A DNA stretch of 64,000 nucleotides, from the NCBI RefSeq assembly GCF_024721305.1, contig NZ_JAMXOD010000002.1:186001-250000 (forward strand), given 5' to 3'. Position 1 is the stretch's first letter. Every line of letters begins with the position of its first letter. Positions 52,603 through 59,812 of the stretch are shown here, in pieces. Source of the DNA: Aequitasia blattaphilus. GTDB lineage: Bacteria; Bacillota; Clostridia; Lachnospirales; Lachnospiraceae. Both the position numbers and the translations under genes were made by a program. The notes beneath the pieces were generated by a model. It was not told the DNA's origin and searched no databases. It worked only from the letters and a program-made list of their open reading frames with translations.

Positions 52603-53883
52603 TTATTTTTTACCTTTTTCATAGTCTCCCGGGTGAAAAAAACGTTCGTTTTTAATTTCATCAGGCAAATACTGCTGTTCCACATAGTGCCCGGGGTAAT
52701 CATGTGGATACAAATAACCCGTTCCCCGTCCCAAATCTGGTGCTCCTTTATAGTGAGCATCCTGAAGATGAGATGGAACACTGGTCTTTTTACGCTTGAC
52801 ACTATTCATTGCCTCAAAGATTCCCAATGCCGAATTGCTTTTCGGTGCGTTTGCAATGTACAAAACTGCCTGAGACAAAATAATCTGAGCCTCTGGCATA
52901 CCAACCCGCTCTACTGCAAGAGATGCACTCACTGCGACGTTTAATGCCATAGGATCTGCATTGCCTACATCTTCCGATGCACAAATCATGATTCTTCTTG
53001 CAATAAACTTCACATCCTCACCAGCTGTCAGCATTTTTGCCAAATAGTACAGAGCCCCATCCGGATCTGAGCCCCGCATGCTTTTTATAAAAGCCGAGAT
53101 TGTGTCGTAATGGTTATCTCCTTTTTTATCATAGTTCAATACTCTTCTTTGTATACATTCCGCTGCAACCTCCAGAGTAATATGTATCTTTCCATCATCG
53201 CTGCGTTCCGTCGTCATAATGCCTAATTCAATTGCATTGAGAGCACTTCTTGCATCTCCTCCTGAGACATCTGCCAGAAAATCAATTGCCTCTGGCGTAA
53301 TTTCCGCATTATAGCTTCCCATTCCCTTTTTCTCATCGTAAACTGCCCGTTGGATTAGTTTTTTAATATCCTCTTCAGACAATGGACGAAGCTCAAAGAT
53401 ACTGGATCTGGAAAGCAAGGCAGAATTCACCTCAAAAAAAGGATTTTCTGTCGTCGCTCCAATCAGCACCAAAGTACCGTCTTCTACAAAAGGTAACAGA
53501 TAATCCTGCTGGGCTTTGTTAAAACGATGAATTTCATCTACGAAGAGAATAGTTTTCTTCTGATACATTCCAAAGTCATCCTTTGCCCTTTTTACCACCT
53601 CTTCCATGTCTTTTTTCCCTGCAACAGTAGCATTGATTTGAACAAAGCTTGATTCTGTTGTATTTGCAATCACTTTTGCGATTGTGGTTTTTCCAGTTCC
53701 CGGAGGTCCATAAAAGATAACCGAGCCCAATTTATCTGCCTTTATGGCACGGTACAGTAATTTCCCCTTTCCTATGATATGCTCCTGGCCTACCACCTCT
53801 TCTAATGTCTCTGGTCTTAGTCTGGCCGCTAATGGAGATTCTTTTTCCATATTTTGTTCCCTTACGTAATCAAATAGATCCAT
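52603..53883 (-). CDS. rarA: Replication-associated recombination protein A (RarA/MgsA AAA+ ATPase)
   Basis: The 426-residue protein has Walker A 'GPPGTGKT' at 59-66 within 'VIFYGPPGTGKTTIAKVI', Walker B 'ILFVDEIHRFNKAQQD' near 112-127, sensor 1 'LIGATTENPFFEVN' near 140, and the C-terminal 'MRGSDPDGALYYLAKMLTAG' block typical of MgsA. RarA works at stalled replication forks together with SSB. It lies 13 bases downstream of tcdA in the same direction, so they are probably co-transcribed. Its 3' end is 11 bases from the hrcA promoter region. Confidence 0.95.
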   Translation of the reverse strand: MDLFDYVREQNMEKESPLAARLRPETLEEVVGQEHIIGKGKLLYRAIKADKLGSVIFYGPPGTGKTTIAKVIANTTESSFVQINATVAGKKDMEEVVKRAKDDFGMYQKKTILFVDEIHRFNKAQQDYLLPFVEDGTLVLIGATTENPFFEVNSALLSRSSIFELRPLSEEDIKKLIQRAVYDEKKGMGSYNAEITPEAIDFLADVSGGDARSALNAIELGIMTTERSDDGKIHITLEVAAECIQRRVLNYDKKGDNHYDTISAFIKSMRGSDPDGALYYLAKMLTAGEDVKFIARRIMICASEDVGNADPMALNVAVSASLAVERVGMPEAQIILSQAVLYIANAPKSNSALGIFEAMNSVKRKKTSVPSHLQDAHYKGAPDLGRGTGYLYPHDYPGHYVEQQYLPDEIKNERFFHPGDYEKGKK

Positions 53884-53896
53884 ATTTTCTCCTCTC

Positions 53897-54583
53897 TTAC
53901 ATCTGAAGGATGTCCCGGACTACTTCACCGGCAATCAGCAATCCTGCAACAGGGGGTACAAAGGATACACTCCCTGGAACAGAAGACTCTCCAACATCCA
54001 TTGGCTTTTCTTTTGAGAAGAGCACCTTTAAGTGGTAAATTCCTCTCTTTTTAAGCTCTCTTCTCATGACACGGCTTAATGGATCCATACTGGTTTTTGA
54101 AAGATCCCCTATTTCAAAAAGTTCTGCATGCACTTTATTCCCGGTACCCATACAGGATAGAATTGGAATATTATGTTCCTTCGCTTTTTCTACAATACAA
54201 ATTTTTGCTGTAATCGTATCAATAGCATCAATAATATAATCCACTTTCATTTCAAAAAATTTATCTACATTAGAAGGAAGAACGAAATCTTCAAAGGTAA
54301 TCACCCTGGTATCCGGTGAAATGTCTTTGATTCGTTCTTCCATAAGGTTTATCTTCTTCTCCCCTATTGTACTATGGTATGCAATGGATTGGCGGTTGAT
54401 ATTAGATGGGGATACCACATCATTATCCACTAAAATAAGATTCCCCACTCCTGCTCTTGCCAAAGCCTCTATGCAGTGAGAGCCTACTCCCCCCACACCA
54501 AAAATTAAAACCGTAGACTTTGCCAAAGTGGATACTCCTTCACTTCCTAACAAAAGTTCGGTTCTTGAAAATACATTTGTCAT
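53897..54583 (-). CDS. tcdA: tRNA threonylcarbamoyladenosine dehydratase (TcdA)
   Basis: The 228-residue E1-like (ThiF) protein has the ATP-binding 'VLIFGVGGVGSHCIEALARA' at 25-44, 'LVDNDVVSPSNINRQ' near 55, 'YIIDAIDTITAKICIVEKA' near 120 and the C-terminal 'PGSVSFVPPVAGLLIAGEVV'. TcdA (CsdL/YgdL) cyclises t6A37 of tRNA to ct6A. The length and these blocks fit TcdA better than ThiF or MoeB, because no sulfur-carrier gene is nearby. A promoter with TTGATT-17-TATGAT lies upstream, overlapping the dyad shared with the divergent MATE gene. Confidence 0.9.
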   Translation of the reverse strand: MTNVFSRTELLLGSEGVSTLAKSTVLIFGVGGVGSHCIEALARAGVGNLILVDNDVVSPSNINRQSIAYHSTIGEKKINLMEERIKDISPDTRVITFEDFVLPSNVDKFFEMKVDYIIDAIDTITAKICIVEKAKEHNIPILSCMGTGNKVHAELFEIGDLSKTSMDPLSRVMRRELKKRGIYHLKVLFSKEKPMDVGESSVPGSVSFVPPVAGLLIAGEVVRDILQM

Positions 54584-54602
54584 AATTCTTCACCTCTTAC
54601 GT

Positions 54603-54654
54603 ATCATATCATATGAAATTTTAGGTTGACAATCAATTTTATTCAACCTACAAT
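54603..54654. promoter_or_regulatory. Divergent tcdA/MATE promoters over a shared dyad
   Basis: An 8-base inverted repeat TAGGTTGA-N13-TCAACCTA (54622-54629, 54643-54650) overlaps the rightward promoter TTGACA-17-TACAAT (54626-54631, 54649-54654). A leftward promoter for tcdA, TTGATT-17-TATGAT (54631-54636, 54608-54613), overlaps the same region. A regulator binding the dyad would sit on both promoters. No regulator gene adjoins. Confidence 0.65.
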
Positions 54655-54685
54655 TGTCTAATGAGAAATTGGAGGAAATATAAAT

Positions 54686-56050
54686 ATGGAAAATAAAATG
54701 GGAACAAAACCGATACCAAGTCTTTTGGTATCCATGTCACTGCCAATCATGATTTCAATGCTTGTACAAGCACTTTACAATATAGTTGACAGCATTTTCG
54801 TTGCAAAACTTGGAGAAAATGCTCTTACTGCTGTTTCATTAATCTTCCCGATACAGAATTTAATGATTGCAACCGCGGCAGGGACGGGAGTTGGTATGAA
54901 TGCAATTCTCTCCCGCTGTCTTGGAGCCAAAGATACTGCTCAAGCCAATCGCACTGCACAAAACGGTGTACTCCTGGGGGTTTTGAACTTTGTAATCTTT
55001 GCACTCATCGGAATTTTCTTTTCAAGGACATTTCTTTATGCACAGACTACAGACCCTGAGATATCTCGTATGGGAATACAGTATATGGAGATTATTTCCA
55101 TCTTCTCCGCTGGTATTTTTTTAGAAATAACCTTTGAAAGACTGTTACAATCCACCGGGAAAACCTTCTATACCATGATTACTCAAGGAATCGGTGCCAT
55201 TATCAATATCATCTTGGATCCAATTTTAATCTTTGGTTATTTCGGCTTCCCTGCATTAGGGGTATCTGGTGCCGCAATCGCTACCGTATTTGGACAATTT
55301 GTAGCATGTGGTTTGGCGATTTATTTCAACTTAAAAAAGAACAAAGAAATTCATTTATCCATTAAGGGCTTCCGCCCTCACAAGCAAACCATTGGCGCCA
55401 TCTATAAAATTGGAATTCCTTCCATTGTCATGCAGTCCATTGGTTCCATAATGACTTTTGGTATGAATAAAATCTTACTGATGTTCTCTTCTACTGCTAC
55501 TGCAGTATTTGGTATTTACTTCAAGTTACAAAGCTTTATTTTCATGCCGGTATTCGGTCTTAACAATGGTATGATTCCAATTATTGCCTATAACTACGGT
55601 GCGAAAAAACCAGATCGTATTGTGAAAACCATCAAACTCAGCGTATTACTCTCTTCATCCCTTATGTTAATAGGGCTTGTTATCTTCCAGTTTGGAACAG
55701 AGTTTCTACTGCGCACATTGTTTTTTGCATCCGAAGATATGGTAAGCATTGGTGTGCCTGCTCTTCGTATTATCAGCTTAAGCTTTATTTTCGCAGGCTT
55801 CTGTATTATTACCAGTGCTGTATTCCAGGCTCTTGGAAATGGAATGTACGCTTTAATCGTATCGGTAATACGACAGCTGATTTTCATCTTGCCTCTGGCT
55901 TTTCTGTTTTCCAGAACCCTGGGCTTGCATTTTGTATGGTGGTCATTCCCCATTGCTGAGCTTTCATCCTTGACCTTTTGTACCTTGCTGCTTCGAAGAA
56001 TTTACCGCCTTAAAATCAAACCTCTTAAGAGCGTTTCTTCTGAACACTAA
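54686..56050 (+). CDS. MATE-family efflux transporter
   Basis: The 454-residue protein has 12 helices. It begins 'MGTKPIPSLLVSMSLPIMIS', followed by 'LYNIVDSIFVAKLGENALTA' and 'GVGMNAILSRCLGAKD', the hallmark of clostridial DinF/NorM-like MATE proteins. 'FGYFGFPALGVSGAAIATV' near 185 is also typical. GGAGG lies 8-9 bases upstream of the ATG. It is unrelated in context to the other MATE gene at 38042-39451. Its promoter is overlapped by an inverted repeat, which suggests induction by a substrate-sensing repressor. The last 26 bases overlap the convergent flavin reductase gene. Confidence 0.92.
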   Translation: MENKMGTKPIPSLLVSMSLPIMISMLVQALYNIVDSIFVAKLGENALTAVSLIFPIQNLMIATAAGTGVGMNAILSRCLGAKDTAQANRTAQNGVLLGVLNFVIFALIGIFFSRTFLYAQTTDPEISRMGIQYMEIISIFSAGIFLEITFERLLQSTGKTFYTMITQGIGAIINIILDPILIFGYFGFPALGVSGAAIATVFGQFVACGLAIYFNLKKNKEIHLSIKGFRPHKQTIGAIYKIGIPSIVMQSIGSIMTFGMNKILLMFSSTATAVFGIYFKLQSFIFMPVFGLNNGMIPIIAYNYGAKKPDRIVKTIKLSVLLSSSLMLIGLVIFQFGTEFLLRTLFFASEDMVSIGVPALRIISLSFIFAGFCIITSAVFQALGNGMYALIVSVIRQLIFILPLAFLFSRTLGLHFVWWSFPIAELSSLTFCTLLLRRIYRLKIKPLKSVSSEH

Positions 56051-56597
56051 ACCCGAATTTTCCTAAGGGTTTTCCAACTGTATAATATTCCCCGTGGGAA
56101 TAAGTAATAAGGCCTGCTTTGTTCAGGGAGAATTTTCCTCCCTCCTCGAAGTAGGCTTTTTCTACCTGCACATTTTTCACTTCCCCTATAAACATATGGT
56201 GGGAGCCTAATTCCACAATCTCCTTCACCTGACATTCAATACTAACCGGACTTTCTTTTATGATTGGAGCATATTTCAGCTCTTTTGCTTTTCCCTTGTG
56301 AAGTCCTGTTTCTTTAAATTTATCCAGATCACGGCCCGATTTCACTCCACAAAAGTCACAAGCATGGGCTAGTTTTTTCGTTGTCAGATTAATGACAAAC
56401 TCCTTTGTTTCTTTAATCATTCCGTAAGAATGTCTCTCTGGTCTTATGGATACATACACCATCGCTGGATTGGTACATAGAGTACCTGTCCAGGCTACTG
56501 TAATAATATTTGTATTTTTCTTTTTATCACTACAGCTGACCATAACGGCCGGCAGAGGATAAACCATATTCCCTGGTTTCCAATGTTCTTTCCCCAT
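56025..56597 (-). CDS. Flavin reductase-family (flavoredoxin-like) FMN-binding protein
   Basis: The 190-residue protein has 'YPLPAVMVSCSDKKKNTNII', 'AWTGTLCTNPAMVYVSIRPE' and 'SYGMIKETKEFVINL', the FMN-binding blocks of the split-barrel flavin reductase (DIM6/NTAB) family, as in flavoredoxin. Cysteines near 81 and 84 ('ACDFCGVKSG') are common in these anaerobic members. It probably carries FMN and moves electrons to an unknown partner. It is convergent with, and overlaps by 26 bases, the MATE gene, and lies 9 bases downstream of the pyrophosphatase gene. Confidence 0.9.
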   Translation of the reverse strand: MGKEHWKPGNMVYPLPAVMVSCSDKKKNTNIITVAWTGTLCTNPAMVYVSIRPERHSYGMIKETKEFVINLTTKKLAHACDFCGVKSGRDLDKFKETGLHKGKAKELKYAPIIKESPVSIECQVKEIVELGSHHMFIGEVKNVQVEKAYFEEGGKFSLNKAGLITYSHGEYYTVGKPLGKFGFSVQKKRS

Positions 56598-56606
56598 TCT
56601 TCCCTC

Positions 56607-58250
56607 CTATTGCTGTAATTCACTCATTAATGTAGGAATCAGCTGTTTCTTTCTGGATACCACACCTTTTAACAAGATATCCTTTGTATTCTCTGGCAGT
56701 TCAAAAGCCTCTATTATATGTTCCCTGGCCTGATTTCCTACACAAATCAGCTCTGAGGTTTCTGTCAAAATATTGGTAAGCATAAAGAAAACCATATCCA
56801 AATTCTTTTTCTTCATAAATCCCGGCAGATATGGAATTAATTTATTTTTTATTTCTTTTAATTCCTCTACATCCATAGAAGAAATCTGTCCAACTCCAAA
56901 ATTCGTCTGATCCACGGCAAACTGCTTAAAGTCCTGATTTGCAATTTCATTCTCTGTCTTTCCTTCCAAAGAACTCCCTGCCCGAAACATTCCCTTCGCC
57001 AAATCCTCTAAATCAATTTCAGCAATTTGAGCCAGCTTCTTTGCTGCTCCTTCATCTGCCTTTGTGGATGTAGGGGAACGGAAAAGCAATGTATCGGAAA
57101 CAATAGCACTGGCTAAAAGTCCTGCTATTTCCTTGGGTATTTCGACTCTCGCCTCTTCATACATTTGGGCAACAATGGTTGCAGTACAGCCCACCGGCTG
57201 GTTTCGGAAAAATACCGGGCTTAAGGTCTCAAGGCTTCCAATTCTATGATGATCAATAATTTCAATGATTTCTGCCTCTTCTATCCCTTCTATCGCCTGG
57301 GATTTTTCATTGTGATCCACTAGAATCACCTGCTTCTTCGTCGCATTCATCGTTCTTCTTCGAGAGATAAATCCTACAAAATTTTTATGCTCATCCAGAA
57401 TCGGGAAATCACGATACTTCTTACTGGTCATAGAAGTTTTAATATCATCCACATAATCATTTAATTTAAATGTCATAAGTGGTCCCTTTGTCATAAACTG
57501 TTTCACCGGAACGCTTTGATTAATTAAGCGTGCCGCTGTAAATGTATCGTGAGGTGTTTGAATTACAACGATATCCTGCTCTTCTGCTTTCTTTATAAGC
57601 GCCTCTGATACGTGCTCATTACCACAAATAATCAAGCAGCACGCATTAATTTTCAAAGCAACCTCTTGGGCATCTTGTCGATTTCCCAAAATCACCATAT
57701 CGTTTTCACAAATGAATTCTTCCATCCGCTTCGAATCGGAAGCTCCAATTGCCACCTTTCCCTCTACAAAAATTCCATGGGGATTACCGGTAACCAGAGT
57801 TCCATCCAATGTAGAAAGAATATTTTTATATTGGGTTTTCGCTGCTGCAAGTGTCGTACTTTCGTGTACCTCCATATAGGATCTGGCAATATCTCCTGTG
57901 GAAATCAATCCAACTAAATTACCTTTTTCTAAAACCGGCAAGGTTTTAATATTATTTTCCTTCATCATCACCCAGGCTTCCCGTATGGAAACCTTGGGAG
58001 AAATTCCTTCTGTCTTATGGATGTCTAAATCTTTTACCTGCAGCTTTACGTTTTTTAAATATCTTGGAGGCTTTACTCCAAACTTCGTCAGCACATAATG
58101 GGTTTCTTCATTTATATGTCCTGCTCTTTTAGGAACGAACTCTCCCTGATCTATTTTTGATTTCAAATCTGCATAAGCAATTGCGGAGCAAATAGAATCC
58201 GTATCGGGATTCTTGTGTCCAATTACGTATACTCTTCTTTTTTCTTTCAT
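56607..58250 (-). CDS. ppaC: Mn-dependent inorganic pyrophosphatase with CBS and DRTGG domains
   Basis: The protein has 547 residues from ATG 58250 (AAGGTGA 5 bases upstream; an in-frame GTG at 58259 overlaps that site). The family II pyrophosphatase DHH core is split: 'VIGHKNPDTDSICSAIAYAD' at the N-terminus and 'EIIEIIDHHRIGSLET' near 330. Between them lie two CBS domains (about 70-130 and 255-310) flanking a DRTGG domain. The C-terminal DHHA2 domain has 'SAIVSDTLLFRSPT' near 390 and 'FRAGSSLEGKTENE' near 435. In related clostridial enzymes the CBS domains bind adenine nucleotides and the DRTGG-containing regulator responds to diadenosine polyphosphates. It hydrolyses pyrophosphate from biosynthesis. 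Confidence 0.93.
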   Translation of the reverse strand: MKEKRRVYVIGHKNPDTDSICSAIAYADLKSKIDQGEFVPKRAGHINEETHYVLTKFGVKPPRYLKNVKLQVKDLDIHKTEGISPKVSIREAWVMMKENNIKTLPVLEKGNLVGLISTGDIARSYMEVHESTTLAAAKTQYKNILSTLDGTLVTGNPHGIFVEGKVAIGASDSKRMEEFICENDMVILGNRQDAQEVALKINACCLIICGNEHVSEALIKKAEEQDIVVIQTPHDTFTAARLINQSVPVKQFMTKGPLMTFKLNDYVDDIKTSMTSKKYRDFPILDEHKNFVGFISRRRTMNATKKQVILVDHNEKSQAIEGIEEAEIIEIIDHHRIGSLETLSPVFFRNQPVGCTATIVAQMYEEARVEIPKEIAGLLASAIVSDTLLFRSPTSTKADEGAAKKLAQIAEIDLEDLAKGMFRAGSSLEGKTENEIANQDFKQFAVDQTNFGVGQISSMDVEELKEIKNKLIPYLPGFMKKKNLDMVFFMLTNILTETSELICVGNQAREHIIEAFELPENTKDILLKGVVSRKKQLIPTLMSELQQ

Positions 58251-58329
58251 TTTAATCACCTTAACTTTCTATCCTACTAGTAAGATTGCCATTTTTTTGT
58301 ATTTTCGTCAACTATAATTTTGTTATTTA

Positions 58330-58338
58330 TGCTATACT
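58330..58338 (+). promoter_or_regulatory. Extended -10 promoter for the S1-domain gene
   Basis: TGCTATACT is a TGn-extended -10 element 36 bases before the ATG at 58374. No clear -35 is visible, which is usual for extended -10 promoters. Confidence 0.6.
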
Positions 58339-58373
58339 TATATATGAAATATAAATGAGTGAGGACATGTACA

Positions 58374-59045
58374 ATGAGTGAAGAAATTAAAAACGAAGAA
58401 ACTATGGCAGACTACGAAGAACATTTTGATGATGCAAACCCTTGGAGAGTGGCAGAACGTTATATGAAAGACCAAACAACTCTTCCTGTAAAAATCGAAG
58501 GAATTGTAAATGGCGGTGCCATCGCTATGGTAGAAGGAATCAGAGGCTTTATCCCTGCCTCAAAGCTTTCTCTTTCCTATGTGGAGGATCTGGAATCCTT
58601 CCTGCTGACAGACATGGAGGTTCGTGTCATTGACGTAGACGAATCAAACAACCGTCTGATTCTATCCGCAAATGATATCCTGAAAGAAAAAAGAGCCAAA
58701 GAAATGGAAGAACGTTTAGACAACGTACAAGTTGGTTCTGTGTTGGAAGGAATCGTAGATTCTCTGCAAACCTATGGCGCTTTTATAAAATTGGAAAATG
58801 GACTATCTGGTCTTGTTCACATTTCTCAGATTAGTGCGAAGAGAATAAAGTCTCCATCTGAAATTTTAGAAAAAGGACAGAAAGTAGAAGTAAAAGTAAT
58901 TGGCGTTAAGGACGGCAAAATCAGCCTTAGCATGAAAGCCTTGGCATCCGATGTTGTAGAAGAAGTCTATGAAAAAGTAGACATTCCAAAAGCAGAGGAC
59001 ATTGGTACCAGCCTTGGTGATTTATTCAAAGACATAAAATTCTAA
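58374..59045 (+). CDS. S1 RNA-binding domain protein
   Basis: The protein has 223 residues from ATG 58374, with GAGG 9 bases upstream; an in-frame GTG at 58359 precedes that site. Two S1 (OB-fold) domains are visible. A diverged first copy lies at about 35-100 ('KIEGIVNGGAIAMVEGIRGF', 'IPASKLS'). A canonical second copy lies at about 115-190 ('LEGIVDSLQTYGAFIKLENG' then 'LSGLVHISQIS', ending 'GKISLSMKAL'). Such short two-domain proteins resemble pieces of ribosomal protein S1 and are widespread in Firmicutes. It should bind RNA, but no specific target is evident. Confidence 0.88.
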   Translation: MSEEIKNEETMADYEEHFDDANPWRVAERYMKDQTTLPVKIEGIVNGGAIAMVEGIRGFIPASKLSLSYVEDLESFLLTDMEVRVIDVDESNNRLILSANDILKEKRAKEMEERLDNVQVGSVLEGIVDSLQTYGAFIKLENGLSGLVHISQISAKRIKSPSEILEKGQKVEVKVIGVKDGKISLSMKALASDVVEEVYEKVDIPKAEDIGTSLGDLFKDIKF

Positions 59046-59056
59046 GAGGTTTTATT

Positions 59057-59812
59057 ATGACGGATATAGATTTAAGAAATGAAATCGAAGTATTTATTTC
59101 GGATTGTATCCTAACAAAAGACAGCGGACATCCTTTCGGAAAGATTTGGAGAGAGCCTTTGGTTGGATTTGGAGATGCGATGCATCCCTACATTCAAAAC
59201 CTGCCTCATGTTGTGGCAAAAGAACACAGCCTTCCCCAGTCTTTCCTTTTGATGCCCAAAATTGTGATTTCCTATTTTATTCCTTTTACAAAGGAACTTG
59301 CCCAGACGAACCACCATGCCCCTGACAATTACACATCGCCAGAGTGGGCCAAAGCCTATACCATCACCAATCAGCGAATCGCCCAGACCAACGAAGCTCT
59401 TGTGAAAAAAGTAGAGTCTCTTGGCTTTTCCGGAGCCGTCCCTGAATGGAACATGGATTACAATCGGCTTATAAGCAATTGGTCTCAAAGACATATTGCA
59501 TATGCCTGTGGACTTGGTACCTTTGGAATCAACAATATGCTCATTACAAAAAGGGGTTGCTGCGGACGTTATGGTTCCATCGTCACGGATCTTCCCCTTG
59601 TACCGGATGAGATTCTTGAAGATGAAAATTGCCTTTACAAAAGAAAAGGCACCTGTAAAGTTTGTGTTAAAAACTGCTTTACAGGCGCCCTCACACCAGA
59701 TGGCTTTGATCGTTTTCTTTGCTTTGAAAAAGGCTGCCTTCCCAACGACTCCCTCTATGGAGAAGAAGTCTGTGGAAAGTGCACCGTAGGGATTCCTTGT
59801 GCCTCTCTATAA
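59057..59812 (+). CDS. QueG-like (epoxyqueuosine reductase-related) iron-sulfur protein
   Basis: The 251-residue protein ends in a cysteine-rich ferredoxin-like region (about 170-250) with 'CCGRYGSIVTDLPL', 'CKVCVKNCFTGAL' and 'CGKCTVGIPC', and has 'YACGLGTFGINNMLITKRG' upstream. These blocks match the [4Fe-4S] and cobalamin-proximal parts of QueG. However, the protein is shorter than QueG (about 310-380 residues), and the C-terminal HEAT repeats are missing. It is commonly annotated as epoxyqueuosine reductase in Clostridia; a reductase of other specificity is just as possible. It starts 11 bases after the S1 gene, and its last 6 bases overlap the convergent nadE gene. Confidence 0.75.
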   Translation: MTDIDLRNEIEVFISDCILTKDSGHPFGKIWREPLVGFGDAMHPYIQNLPHVVAKEHSLPQSFLLMPKIVISYFIPFTKELAQTNHHAPDNYTSPEWAKAYTITNQRIAQTNEALVKKVESLGFSGAVPEWNMDYNRLISNWSQRHIAYACGLGTFGINNMLITKRGCCGRYGSIVTDLPLVPDEILEDENCLYKRKGTCKVCVKNCFTGALTPDGFDRFLCFEKGCLPNDSLYGEEVCGKCTVGIPCASL

